Assembly (NCBI RefSeq): GCF_009727055.1
Contig: NC_052351.1
Span: forward strand, 57,185,157-57,249,156
DNA: 64,000 bases
Direction: 5' to 3'
From: Benincasa hispida
Lineage: Eukaryota; Streptophyta; Magnoliopsida; Cucurbitales; Cucurbitaceae
Shown here: positions 24,137 through 36,585 of the stretch, piece after piece
Layout: each line of letters starts with the position of its first letter
How positions within the stretch are numbered: position 1 is the first letter of the stretch
The notes under the pieces: model-generated
Told to the model about the DNA's origin: nothing
What the model saw: the letters and a program-made list of their open reading frames with translations, nothing else
The model's database searches: none
Made by a program: the position numbers and the translations under genes

Positions 24137-26174
24137 TGTTGGGATTGATGTCCTAATTCTCCCAGTGGTCTCGTAGTTTGTAAATATTTTGCACACATTG
24201 TTATTAATAAAATAAATGTTATTTTATTTGTATTTACTCAAATCCAACAAACTAAGATCTTGATTATTTCATATAACTTAAGCACGTATGTGAGACGTAC
24301 AAGTGGATCATGCCTTAAGTAATAACCTATATGGTTTGTAGTATAAGGATAAAGGAAGGATACCTTATCCTGGTGACACTACGGATATGGCTCGCTTTAT
24401 AGATATTTACAAGTGTTGTAAAGTGCTACAAATGGTCTGATCTTGACCATTCATGTAGAGACATGCGAGCGAGGGTGTTCTACACAAAGAGTTTCTACAA
24501 GACCGGACTACGAGATGATTAGTCTCTTTATATAACGTCATTGATAATTGAGACTTACATTTCACTAAAATGACCATAGGTGACATGACCTTAATCTTGA
24601 GTATTTTAGGAACTCCTGCCTATGAGGGTGGTCCTTTGATTAGTATGGGTGAGAGTGGCCAAATTCCCAACTCAACAAGCCTACCTTTCTGGGGATTCTT
24701 CTGATTAGGGAGTTGGGAACTCATTTACACAAGAATGAATTCACTCATTCCCCAAAGCAGGGGTAATTAGATAAATTGCTCCCTTAAGAGTTGATTTCGG
24801 GTCTTGAACATAGTGGACACACTCTCTCTTTGGAAGAGATGACTCAGTCATAGTAGGACTATGACTTATTGTTCATTAGAGGAATTAGTGGTACTTAAGG
24901 AGTTAGATGTAACTACAAGGGCAAAACGACAAATTGGCCCAGTTGTACTTACGAGCAATTTGTGAAGGGTTATTGCACTGTTGATTGGTTATATGGACAC
25001 ATAAATATATCTGTAGTGAGAAGAGTGCAGCTGTCAGTCTTTAGTGGAGTGACCAACAGTTAACGGATGGTAGATCTCGTGACTAAAGAGTTTAGTCAGT
25101 TATTCACGTACCGTTGGAGCTTCAAGCTATAAGTCCATGAGGTCCTCTTAGTAGCTCAATGGGTTCAAGTTGAGAATCAGATTTTGGGTTAGTTTGAAGT
25201 GTTCGAATTAACAAGAGAAAATTCAATTATATGTGATATAATTAGTGTGATGTATTAGATACATTAATTGGAGGAATTAATATAAATATGATTTATATTA
25301 AGTACCATAAAATGAAAAAGAACTATGTTTTATATGTTTCATATGATGAAATATTAAAACTATAGGTTATAAATATAATATGATAAGTTGGTTATCATAT
25401 TTATTTATAATATATTAATTATATGATAATTAATTATTTTTCTTTAATAACTAATTTTAGTGGGAGGTTATTGGAAGTTTTATGGTAACCGTGAGATAAA
25501 AAAGAAAATTGTTTTCCAAAATTAGTAAGTTGATTCATTCAGAAGAATCTCACGAAAAAGGTTATCAAGTAAAAATAGTTTTTACTAAGCGATAGTCGTT
25601 GAGAGCATACACGATCGCTTAGAGTTGACTATACGATAATTACTCGTTGATCGTTGCTACAAGATCGAGTAGAAAAGTCTATGGGATAGGCTTCCATTTA
25701 CTAAACGCTCTAGCACATCATCTATACGATAGATAGTGTTCATATCTCCCACTTACTCAATCATATACCTCATGTCTTCCTCAATCCAAGATCATACAAA
25801 GCCCATAACTCTTGGATTCTCACACCGAGAATACCAAGATAACACTTGTGGTGGTGTTCTAACTCAGTTCGTGGATCAAGTTGGATTCGATTGGGTTCGA
25901 GGTGTATCCAGACGTTCGTGTTGTTCGTGTTCTATTCATTGCATTCGAGAGTTTCTTTGGACGCATTGGAGACTGATCGAGGGATACTTGAAGAATGGTT
26001 CTTCAAAGGTACATATACTCTATCCCTTGTATCCTCTAGTAGCATGTTGTAATTTCTATTGATGCATAATTTGTTTGTTTCTGGTTAGATTGTGATTGTT
26101 GTATTCATTCTGAATGGAATTTGGAACAATCCACTTTCACTGCTCATGGAGATCTTTGTTTTAGAATTCCTTCA
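24137..26174 (+). mobile_element. Copia C 5' LTR (+)
   Basis: 2038 bp from TGTTGGGATTGATGTCCTAA to AGAATTCCTTCA, followed after two bases by a primer-binding site. Family blocks are present, including GGACTACGAGATGATTAGTC and AGTGAGAAGAGTGCAGCTGTC. A cluster of CGATCG-containing words lies at 25580-25740. The LTR sits against the minus RNase H fragment, suggesting insertion into older copia DNA. The left flank is GGGAA; no matching right copy was found. Confidence 0.75.
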
Positions 26175-26176
26175 AT

Positions 26177-26188
26177 TGATATCAGAGT
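26177..26188 (+). other. Primer-binding site of copia C (+), two changes
   Basis: TGATATCAGAGT against the usual TGGTATCAGAGC, two bases after the LTR end. It marks 24137-26174 as a 5' LTR rather than a solo LTR. Confidence 0.7.
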
Positions 26189-27850
26189 CAGGTTCATTAT
26201 CCATGTCTATAGATGGACTCATTGTTCTTTGTAATAGTTAGCTTTGTTTTTTTTCTTGAGGATTTGAGGCTAATTATCCCGGTTCATCAAATTTTATTTA
26301 ATGTACATGAGATGTATTTTTTTTTATATGCTATAGTGTATGACATATAGATTTAAAACCCACCTTTGGTTATGCATTTTATTCATGCATCATATATTAT
26401 AAGTGTTATAATATAGTAAATGGCATGATGAAATTATAAGAAAGCATGCTCATGCATCATGAAATATAAGAGTTATATTTATGCATGCATTAAGCATAAT
26501 CATGCATCATCTTCATATTATAAGAGTTATAGTATAAGGGTGTATGAGAGCATGTATTATTGGTTCATTGCTTTGTTATATAAGATTTATATACCAGTAG
26601 TAATGAATGAACAATGCATGGAGCATGACACTTAGGCTTATTTATAATAGTTATGAATGCCTTTCATATGTTGCTTCGCATTGTGGATGGTTTTAGTTGT
26701 TTCTTGTTATAAGTGTTATAATGGAAATTAGAACTAAAATCAATAAGAAAGAGTTGCATGCGAACTTAGGTGAACTCATGTTTTAAAAGGATTTTAAAAT
26801 TGGATTGAGATAGACCTAAGTTCCTGGTTCTAATGAGATTAGATACCTAAGTTTAATCTTTTGAATTGGTTTAATAGGATTAAACTGATTTCCATAAAAG
26901 ATTAAATTTGTATTAAATCTATCTATAAGGGACCTTTTGTCTAAGACTAGTTCTAACTAGGTTGGGATATTTAAGCTGATGGAAACAGAACACCCCTACC
27001 TGGGAACCTACCTGGAAAGGTGAATTAGATAGATTTACTACAAGCATGTAACAGTTGATCAAAGACTTCGTTAAAGAGTTTAATGAATGATGATCAAAAG
27101 TTGTTCAACTTTCCAAAGTAAGAGTTACTTTTAGGCAAACCTAAAATGTCACTTAGTTAAAATTGTTAGCCATGTTTTTTTCTAAGTAAACTAAACCCTA
27201 GGTTATAAAATAATCAGTGGGAGGAAACGATATATATGATATGTCAATTCCACTCACATTTCTCCCTTAATGTTCATGCTGTGAGATTTATGCTTGGCCT
27301 TGTGGTGCCCTGGGAGCATCCCCCTTCGGATTGTGTTTGTATGAGTCAATATCAAGATGGACGGAGAGAGTGTTTATAGTAAGTAGGTGAAGAATGTGTG
27401 TCAATGTGTCCTGCGGTCTCCTTCATTGGTTTGCATCGTGAATCTTCTTGCATGACCTCGTGGTGTCCTGGGAGCGTCCCCCTTCGGATGGTTTGTATGG
27501 TTGGTCAATATCAAGGTGAACTCCAGAAATGGATAGGGTTGCTTTAGTTTTTGCCCCAATCAGATTTTTTCCCTTCGGATTGGTTGCTTGGGGAGGAACT
27601 CTAGGATCTAAAATGAAGTGTCACACTTACAGGAAATTATTAAGCAAGTTAATGATATCTTAACCAAATCAATGATGGATAGTCATTATAGGAACAAGAT
27701 TTGTTCTGGTATTAATGACTGGTTGAGAGCGTCTCAATTCAGAAGATGGATAAATTGACTACCCCTCGGTCGCTTTTGTCCTAAACCATTGAAGCGTCAT
27801 TGCAAAACTAGATGTCACACGGGGTTCATTTAGATTTTGCTAAACCAAAT
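26189..27850 (+). mobile_element. 5' leader of copia C (+)
   Basis: About 1.65 kb of non-coding leader between PBS and gag. It has repeated ATGCATG and TTATAAGAGTTATA words (26390-26600). The segments at 27290-27330 and 27450-27500 repeat the phrase TGGTG(C)CCTGGGAGC(A/G)TCCCCCTTCGGAT. The same leader appears in reverse complement at 34426-34600 and 44694-45090, which helps identify those fragments. Confidence 0.6.
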
Positions 27851-28845
27851 TGGATTTTTTTTTAAAGAGTATTTGCTAAAATCTAATGTAGATCAATGTG
27901 TTTGTTTTTTCAGCAACATGTATGATTTTTCGTTAGTTGCCTCTTTTAATTTGACAAATTACATACATTGGAAAAAGTCTCTTAAAACATATTTCGTGGT
28001 AAACGACCTCGAGTTTGTCATGATTAGGAGTGTCCTCAAGTCCTGACCCTTGATGAACCGCAAAATGTTCGTAATGCCTATGAGGTGTGGATGAAGGCTA
28101 ATTCGATGGCCCGATTTTGGCTAGCATACTTGATGCATTGGCCAAAAGGGTTGAGAACATGGTCATTGCACGTCAGATCATGGACATATTGTAAGAATTT
28201 TTTGAACGTCAGTTCTCACTTTTTGAGCACAAAGGGATGGATGACAAAGAAACCAGTAGTGTCAGTTCCCAAGATAACCTCCAGTGTTTCTTAAATGTCA
28301 AGGGACTAAAAGAGAAAGCAATTGTTGCTGACTTAGATGAAGTTCATCGACAAGAATTTTTATCTGTAATAGAACTTGGAGCTTATTTAGGTTCTAATAC
28401 CGATCCCACTACTTTCCAGAAGCGGAAGAAGTCTAAAGACAATAAATGTGATTTATTTGTCTTGGAGACGTGTTTGGTAGATGATTCTGCCTGAATTCTT
28501 GATTCAGGTGCTACTAATCATGTCAGTTCTTCCTACCAAGGGTTTAGTTCCTGGAAACTTTGAAAGATAGAGAGTTGACTCTTCGAGTCAGTACTGGTGA
28601 GGTTGTTTTAGCTGTTGTTGGCAGGCTAAAGTTATTTTTGGACAAGAAACATTATCTGTTACTGGATAATGTTTTTGTAGTTCCTCATATTAAGAGGAAT
28701 TTAATCTCAGTTTCTTGTCTGATTGAACAAGATTATACCGTCTCATTTTCTGAGACTAAAGTGTTTGTTTTCAAGAATGGTATGGAGATTCGTTTTGGTT
28801 TAATGAAAAATAACTTATATGTACTAAGGTCGTTAGTCATAAATG
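27851..28845 (+). pseudogene. Copia C gag and protease remnant
   Basis: Gag N-terminal sequence is visible as SFNLTNYIHWKKSLKTYFVV followed by LEFVM (27945-28025). Next come a region of frameshifted Gag helices and a CX-poor segment where the zinc knuckle would be expected. Protease/pre-integrase follows at 28496-28845: DSGATNHVSSS, LKLFLDKKHYLLLDNVFVVP, IKRNLISVSCL and NNLYVLRSL. Stops occur near 28044, 28292, 28492 and 28562, and I did not find a CCHC knuckle. The reading is cut at about 28845 by a minus-strand LTR beginning TGAAGGAAATC. The next piece of integrase in this orientation appears only at 36036. Confidence 0.7.
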
Positions 28846-31001
28846 AAGGAAATCAGACTCGAGATTTCCATGACCAGCGGAAATAAGATCATTCCAAATT
28901 ACAATCATGAATGAACAATACATTTACAGTCGTACAGAAACAAATGGTTATACAATTACTATAGAAATTACAGCATGAACAACAAATGAATAAAGAGAAA
29001 ACTCTACGAACATTTGAAGATGTGTCTCCACGCTTCTTTGTGCACGACCGCTCGAACAACAGCAACCTCGAACGCTCGATCTACACGACCGCAACATAGC
29101 ACGAACACTTCACGCTCATCCTCAACGATCGCCTCAGCCACGAACTCCTCAGCAACACGAACAACCTCCATAAAACCACAATGGTGTCGAGTTGAGTATG
29201 ACACCATCAACAAGGCTAGTTTGGTATTCTCGGTGTATGAATCCAGAGGGTGGGCTCTATTCAAACTTGGTATGAGGCAGATGAAGGAGGGAACACCGAT
29301 CGTGTACTTGACTGGGCAAGTGGGGCGGAGACCTATCGTATAGGTCGATGCCCAATCTTTAGCTAAAGCTACGCAATCGTCTAGCAAAAGCTATGCGATC
29401 GTTTAGCTCATCGTTTAGCTCGGTATATGTCGCCTACAAACACTACACGATCGTTTACTTTGGGCAAAGTGATCGTCTAGCAAAAGCTATGTGATTATTT
29501 AGTAAATACTGTATGATTGTTTAGCTTGCCACTGCACGATCGTTTAGCTTGCCCAAGCTGTCGTTTAGTAAATCTATATTTACTTGACAACTCCGTGAGA
29601 TTCTTTTTGCGAAAGAAAATCTCAAAAATAATTTTTGATAAAAGTTACTAAAATTAGGAAAACCATTTTTCTTTTATCTCACGGTTACTATGAATCACCA
29701 ATAACCACCCACTCAATTGGTTATTAAAGAAAAAGAATTAATAATCCAATAATTAATATTATTATAAATATAAATGATAACCAACTTGTCCTACTATATT
29801 TATAACCTATAGTTGTAATATTTCATCTCATGAAACATATAAACCATAGTTCTTTTTCTATTCCATGGTACTTAATGTAAATCTCATTTACATCCCAATC
29901 TCCCTAAATGTATCTCATACATCATACCGATTAATATCATAATATCATAAAAATACCTCTTGTCAATTTAAATTTCAAAATCACAAAAAGAACTGATCCT
30001 CAACTGAATCTATTGAGCTACCAAGGGGACTTTATGGACCTGTAGCTCGAAGCTCCAACGGTACGTGAATAACTGACTAAACTCTTTAGTCACGAGATCC
30101 ACCATCCGTTAATGCCAAGCACTCCACTAAAGATGGACAGCTGAACTCTCTTTACCACAAGAATATATTATGTGTCCATCTTACCAGTCAGTAATGCGAC
30201 AACCCTTCACATATCGCTCGTAAATACAGTTGGGCCAATAACCATTATGCCCTTATAGTTACATACTATCTCCTTAAATACCACTGATCCCTCTAATGAA
30301 CATAAGTCATAGTCCTACTATGACTGAATCTTTTCTTCCAAGAGAAGTTGTGGCCATTATGTTCAAGCCCCAGAATCAGTTCTTAAGGGAGCAATCTCAC
30401 TACTTATCCCTGCTCGGGAAAGAGTGAATACCATCTTGTGGATTGAGTTCCCAATCAAGATCAGACAAGTCTCCAAAAAGGTAGGCATGTTGAGTTGGCA
30501 ATCTGGCAAATCTCACTCATACTAATCAAAGGACCGTCGTCAAAGGCAGAAGTTCCCAAAACACTCAGATTGAGGTCGTGTCACCTTTATGGTCATTTAG
30601 GTGAGATGCAAGTCTCTATTTTCAACGACGTTATATATAGAGTTTAGTCATCTCGTGGTCCAGGTATTATCAAACTCTTTTATAGGACAACTCCCGCTCG
30701 CACCCACATGAATGGTCGGATCTACCATCTGTAGTAGTTTACAAACATTGCAAACCTCTGCAAAGCGAGGAGTATCCGTAATGTCACCAAGATCAGGTAT
30801 CCCACCTTAATCCTTATACTACATACCTACTTTTAGGTTATCACATAAGGCATGATCCACTTGTATATCACATATCAATGCTTAAGTTTACATAAGATAA
30901 CCAAGGAGCTTTGTTTATTGGATATGAGTAAATGTCAGAATTAAATAACACTTATTTTATTCATTAAACAATGTGTATCTTTACAAAACAACAAGTGAGT
31001 T
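28846..31001 (-). mobile_element. Copia C LTR, minus orientation (5' end truncated)
   Basis: The + strand begins TGAAGGAAATCAGAC, the reverse complement of the LTR 3' end. It runs through the family blocks in reverse (CTCGAAGCTCCAACGGTACGTGAATA at 30047, CCACTGATCCCTCTAATGAAC at 30281) to TTTGTTTATTGGATATGAGT (30909). The last 25 or so bases of the TGTTGGG end are missing where another element begins. A CGATCGTTTAG cluster occupies 29380-29580. It probably pairs with 35470-36035 as the two LTRs of one minus-strand element. Confidence 0.65.
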
Positions 31002-31206
31002 TGACCTCGGCGTTTTTAGTTATAAGGACCTGAGTTCGACCTCGGATCACCCCAAGAAACTTGCGATCTCGTTATACTTGGCAAGAAAGCAAGAAAACTT
31101 ATGATAGGAACGAATGACCATCGCATACACGATTAATGCATAATCTTCAGTTCAACATATGTTCACCGACGCATGGAGATCAAAAAATAGCATAAGAACA
31201 TGCATT

Positions 31207-31213
31207 ATATATA

Positions 31214-31277
<64 letters not shown>

Positions 31278-31281
31278 TATA
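31207..31281. repeat. (AT)n microsatellite
   Basis: About 75 bases of almost pure TA dinucleotide inside the left terminal repeat. The corresponding site in the right repeat (34405-34416) has only a few TA units, so the array expanded after insertion or is unstable in assembly. Confidence 0.9.
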
Positions 31282-32193
31282 TTCCGCACATCAAGTTTTT
31301 GGCACCGTTACCAGAGACTTGGCAGCTAATAGTTTGTTAAGTTTTGTATTTTCGCAGGCACCCTTTTTATCATGGGCGTATTGTAGCTTGTGCAAACAAG
31401 TTGCAAACAATATTTGAATGAAGGTGATGCGCCGAGAGCCAATATTGACCCCGACATAGAAAGGCCATCCATCGTATGAGCTGAAAGAAGTCTTAAGTGC
31501 ATGTCAATCAACATGCAGCCATCAAATGCTGGAAGCTCCGATGGTCAGGACGAGTCGCTTGACCTAAGCAGTTGAGATCAATCTCCTGCATGGAAGACTC
31601 CTTGTGGTAGCTTCACTCTAATTTCTCCAGGGACTTCTTCTACTCTATCTTTACCTTGCTTTCCTAGTTAACTTTATTTTATTTATTTGGCTATTGTCAT
31701 TTTGGAATTACAGCTGCTTTCTTAGATGTGGTGTGCGTTTGCTTCTTGTGGGTACAATAATAATCCCTCTCGGAGCATGGTTTCAATGGAAGAATCCTCT
31801 CCATCATTCAATGCATGGCTATGTCCGCATGAATCCCAAAGTATGGTTGCAATTGTTATTCTGCTCGTAGGTTCTTTTCTTGTTATCTTTTATGCATTAT
31901 CCTTCTGAAATTCTCTTTTGTCTGCTTGCCTACCTTTGCGTTGAAAGACTAGCACCCATGGCAATACTTATCATTCAATCTATCCACTAATTAAACGTCG
32001 CAAGGCTTACCTCACTTTAATAGCTTCTTCAAGGTTTGACAGTCTAAGTTTTATTATGTGCAAACCTTGGCTCAAACATCTTTTACTGCATTCCTGAATG
32101 AGTTTGTTATTAGCTTTTTGGCAAGGACACTGCCACTTTCTAATTTTGGGGGTGGCAGTGCTCCGAGCAAATGCGTCCATCACATTGCGATTC

Positions 32194-32194
<1 letters not shown>

Positions 32195-32227
<33 letters not shown>
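32195..32227. repeat. A33 homopolymer
   Basis: Thirty-three A residues within the non-autonomous element. It could be the tail of a small retroposed insert or simple slippage. I see no target duplication around it. Confidence 0.8.
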
Positions 32228-32229
<2 letters not shown>

Positions 32230-34425
32230 TAAAAAATCCATTGTCAGCGCAAAAGGGAAACTCAAGCTAATAAGTGTTAAAGTTGTGAAAGGCGCTTACC
32301 CGTAGTTAGATGCTTCGCATGACACCCGTGCAGGTAAGCCAAAACGAAAGTAGGTGACCAGAATCAACACATAATAATAACTCCTCTGTCTGGTGCAACC
32401 CAAATAAGCTAAGGCAAGAGTTGAGTTGAATATGGCATGCAATCGAAGTTGGATGTGCGTATGACACCCATGGGGGCAAGCCAAAATGAAGAGTGTAACC
32501 AAGTTCAATGGCTCAATCTAATAATGTATCGCAAAGCTTTGAATCATTTTAAGCGAACGCTTTGTAAAAATTTAAACACAAAGTTGCCATAAATGGGTAA
32601 AAAGGTTTTTGAGTAGAGGCTTACCAGATTTAAACTTAGAAAATATCTCTTTGAAGAAGTAGCCAAAGTTGAGGAGAGCGTTGCTACCGAGGTTAGAGGT
32701 ACGAGTGAATTATATTTTGAAAAGCTGGTCATCGAAAAGGAAAAGCCAGAGGGTGAATTTTGAATTTCTTAAGTATAAGACATGATTGAGGACAAGCATG
32801 ATTCTATGTTTAGGGGTGCGATAGCTGGTAGAAATATAAGTTATTGTAGCCTTTTATTTAGAATTATGAGGGCTAACAAGTAGAATATGCGGTGATAATA
32901 CTAAGAATTCATGTGAAAAATGAGCTTGCGTCGATCAGCAGGGGAAATCTCTATTAACCCAATATAATGCGTTATTTTGCGTCAAAATGTCTATTTTTGT
33001 AGCTATCGCAGGAATCAATCGCATGCGGTGAATCCCAGACCATCGCAAAGTTGATAGCATGTGTTCATCGCATGGATGTTGCGGCTACAAAGTAATAACC
33101 ATGATAGAAGGGTGATCGCAAGGTTGGTGGAATGCGATGGTACTTCAGAAAAAACGAGCATGAACGCATACCTTGGGAGTATAAAAAGGATGATGTTGAC
33201 ATTTCACCTACCGTGTCGAAAGTGGCAGTGTTTAGAGTGGGACCACCAATGCTGTCGGCGTTTGAGCTCTATAAATAGAGCCGTAGAGCCCAAATTCAAG
33301 GTATCTGAGCTTCTTCCTTAAGGCAAATCCTTGTGATCATAGATGAGAGCGTGAGAAGACATTCTTTGAGAGTTCTTCATTCCTGTAACCCATTCCGAAT
33401 GATGACCAGAGCTTTTCCGGAGATAGAGCTCGAGAGAGACTACTCCACCACCCATCCATGGCACCACCAGCAGCCTTGACATACATCTGATGGAAGCAAG
33501 AGATTGCCTACATCTAGCCCTCCATCTCTCTTCTTATCTCTGTATTGTAGTACATTTTGGCTTAAGACGTTAATACATTTTGTAATCAATGCATCTTTTT
33601 ATTTCCTTCAACTCCATCTTCATTAACTTCTTCTTTATCATCCCTTATTTTCATTGCAACAAACTAAGTAAGATTGCAAGAGTTATCACATACTCAATCA
33701 TGCGGCATAGAGATATGAAGTATGTAGAGAACCACCGAGAGGTGTGCGTTGCGCGAGTATAGTGAGTTAATCCTCTTTGTTTAGTGTGAGGCTATCGCAA
33801 TGCTTGTCTATGAGCTGATTAACTGCGACTAACTAACCGAGAGGGTAAGTAGTAGAACTCACTAAGCAAAGTAAGCAGTGTTCCTAGAGATAGGAATAAT
33901 CTTATGTTCAACACAACCATGCATTATAAAGATATAAGCATGTGGCTGACCATCGAGAGGTGTGCGACGCGTTAGTGTGGCGAGCTGGGATTACCCTTGC
34001 GATCAAGCTTAATGATGCGGTGAATTTATCCCCTCCACCATTCTATTTATTTTTCCATGCATCTTATTACGCGTTAACAGTTGCCGCGTCTCTACCAACT
34101 CTCATAGTCATACTTCCATTGCTCAATCTGTTTAGTTAAGAGTAGGAGTAGAGCATAGTCTTTTAACTTCCTTATTCTTTTATTCATCGCCTCAAATGCA
34201 TTGCCTTGCAACATTTAGTTACAAGTCCCTAAGTTCGTCCTCGGATCACCCCGAGAAACTTGCGATATCGTTATACTTGGTGAGAAAGCAAGAAAACTTG
34301 TGATAGGAACAAATGATCATCGCATACACGATTAACGCATATTCTTCAGTTCAATGCATGATCATCGACACATGGAGATCAACGCATAGCATAAGAACAT
34401 GCATTATATATATATTTTCCTTGCA

Positions 34426-35469
34426 TAAATGCACAAATATAACTCTTATATGTCATGATGCATGCGTATGCTTTCACGTAATTTCTTCATGTAATATCAT
34501 AACACTTATAATACATGATGCATGAATGATTGCACAACCTAAGGTGGGTTTCAAATCTATATGTCAAACACTTTGCCATATAAACCACATATATTTCATG
34601 TATAATAAAACAAATGTTGATGAATTGGGAAAAATTGCCTCAAATTCTCAAAAAACTAAAGTTAACTATTACAAAACAAGGAGTCTCCGATTCAAACCGG
34701 CGAACCGAGTCTTGAACCGTTCGGGCGAAGCAATGGTCTCCACTGATCGTGCACTAAACACCTCACGATCATCTACATGAAAGAATAAACACTTTGCTCA
34801 ATCGTTTACCTACGCTTCTAGAGCTAAACGATCATTTAGAAACGATCGTGTACCTTTTACTATGCGATGAAGCACAAGGTACGTGATCGTGTAGCACGCT
34901 CCGAATGACGCAAACTCTATACGATCGTCTAAACGATAACGATGCAGTGAAGCACGATCGTCTAAATGATCGTTGAGCGAGCGTCATCGTATCATATACC
35001 GCGTGATCGTGTAGTCAGTGACTATGCGATGAGCATGCTAACTACACCATCATTTAGTAAATACTACACGATCATATAGAAAACTCTACACGATCGTTTA
35101 GATAAATCCCAACGATCCTTTAACTGAGTCAACATAACACGACCAACTTTTGGTCTTCTTCTACGCTGAGAACCGCATCTCCATGCTTCGAAACTTCATC
35201 ACGAACGACTCAACTAACTCAAACACTTTGAATTACAGACTCGATAGCATGTTAATTACGCCCAAAAACATAAGGGCCCTTACAAATTAACACTTTGTAA
35301 TTGAAAGAAAGCTTTAACAGAGGCAATTAAACCCGTAAACATCCATCAATGCCATCCACAAATGCATTTAACAATTAAACGCAATGCAGAAAACCCACTA
35401 CAATTGTAAAAGAAGTTAAAAACTGAATTGAAATTTGGAATATCAGAACAACTTGGCTCTAATACCAAT
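34426..35469 (-). mobile_element. 5' leader and primer site of the minus copia C element
   Basis: The first 250 bases are the reverse complement of the copia C leader (CCTAAGGTGGGTTTCAAATC against 26350). GGCTCTAATACCA at 35455-35467 is the reverse complement of a TGGTATTAGAGCC primer site, so the LTR to its right is this element's 5' LTR. Positions 34750-35120 hold a dense cluster of ACGATCGT words. Coding sequence is absent, presumably deleted or displaced by the element at 31002-34425. Confidence 0.55.
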
Positions 35470-36035
35470 TGAAGAAAATCGGACATAAGGATTTTCATGA
35501 GTAGTGGAAGGATCGTTCCAAATTTCAATCGTATATGAACATTCACAATTAGAGTCACAATCTGAAACAACAGGCTATGCACAAAACAAAAATTATAGCA
35601 TGTTTTACTAAACGATCAAGGGAAAGAATTCACATAACTTTGAAGACTCATCTTCAGCACCCTTGATCACGAATGCTTGTTCACAGCAAGACGGCAACCA
35701 TAAATGCTCGAACACTATGAACTCTACACTGCACGATCAGAGTAAACTCGAACACGTGATCTCCAAGTCACGAACACCCCGAACACTACGAACGGCCTCC
35801 ATAGAACCTCGACTGTGTCGAGTTGAGTATAACACCACCAAAAAGGTTACCTTGGTATTCTTGGTGTGAAAATCTAGAAGTGTGGGCTCTGTGTGGATTT
35901 GGTTAGAGAACGAGACCGGAGGAGAACAATCGTGTAAACGATTGAGGAAGTGGGAGATGTCAAAGCCTATCATATAGGACTATGCCCAATCGTTTAACAA
36001 AGTCTATGCGATCATTTAGCTCATCGGCCAGCTGA
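35470..36035 (-). mobile_element. Truncated 5' LTR of the minus copia C element
   Basis: Begins TGAAGAAAATCGGAC next to a reverse primer site and matches 28846 and 39017 onward (TTTCAATCGTATATGAAC). Only the last 560 or so bases of the LTR are present; it stops where + strand integrase starts. Confidence 0.6.
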
Positions 36036-36585
36036 GTGTCTATACCTAATGCAACATAAGTCTGATGCTCTTGAAAAGTTCAAGGAGTATAAGGCTGAAG
36101 TTGAAAACTTGTTAGGTAAGAAGATAAAAACACTACGATTTGATCGTTCGAAAGTTTGCCTCTTTGTAGGCTACCTCAAGGAAACGAGGGGTGAATGCTT
36201 CTATGATCCGAGTAAGAATAAGGTGTTTGTGTCGACAAATGATATCTTCTTGGAAGAAGACCACATTAGGAATCATAAACCATGAAGCAAGCTTGTTTTA
36301 AATGAGATTTCTGGTGAGACTACTGAGAGTTCAACAAGAGTTGTTGAACAGATTGATAGACCAACGAGAGTTCTTGATGTCGATTCATCTAGTCAACCAT
36401 CTCAAAAGTTGAGACTGCCTCGATGTAGTGGGAGGGTTGCGAACCCACCGGAACGTTACATGGGTTTGACTGAAGCTCAAAACATCATTCTGATGATGGA
36501 GTTGAGGATCCATTGTCTTATAAGCAAGCAATGGAGGATGTTGACAAAGATGAGTGGATTAAAGCCATGAATCAGGAAATCGTTG
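36036..36585 (+). pseudogene. Copia C integrase fragment with an in-frame internal deletion
   Basis: HKSDALEKFKEYKAEVENLL and KKIKTLRFDRS run without a break into KVCLFVGYLKETRGE...SKNKVF. In copia integrases these blocks are separated by the catalytic glutamate region, so roughly 150 residues including the last active-site residue are missing, yet the frame is kept. A stop follows at 36283. Then come SGRVANPPERYMG (about 36425) and the start of RT. The sequence passes directly into LTR at about 36586. It may be the 3' part of the element that starts at 24137. Confidence 0.7.

Larger units (their letters stand above)
31002..34425 (+). mobile_element. Non-autonomous LTR element (Gypsy-type primer region, no coding interior)
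   Basis: About 280 bp at 31013-31290 is repeated directly at 34213-34425 (CTCGGATCACC, GAAACTTGCGAT, ACACGATTAA, ATAGCATAAGAACATGCATT). Just after the first copy stands TTTTTGGCACCGTTACC (31295-31311), which resembles the TTTGGCGCCGTTGCC sequence that follows the 5' LTR of many Gypsy (Tat/Athila-type) elements. No gag or pol is detectable. A promoter-like CTATAAATAGAG at 33270 lies 1.1 kb before the right copy, so the real 3' LTR may start near 32945 and the left copy may be truncated. It interrupts minus-strand copia C sequence on both sides. No target duplication was found. Confidence 0.5.

Noticed and set aside
29004..29387. Long frames on both strands (127 and 109 residues)
   Set aside because: They fall inside a minus-strand LTR; low-complexity Thr/Ser/Arg content comes from CGATCG-type repeats.
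34750..35120. Regularly recurring ACGATCGT words considered as a CRISPR array
   Set aside because: Spacing and unit length are irregular, the repeat is too short and the setting is a plant LTR.
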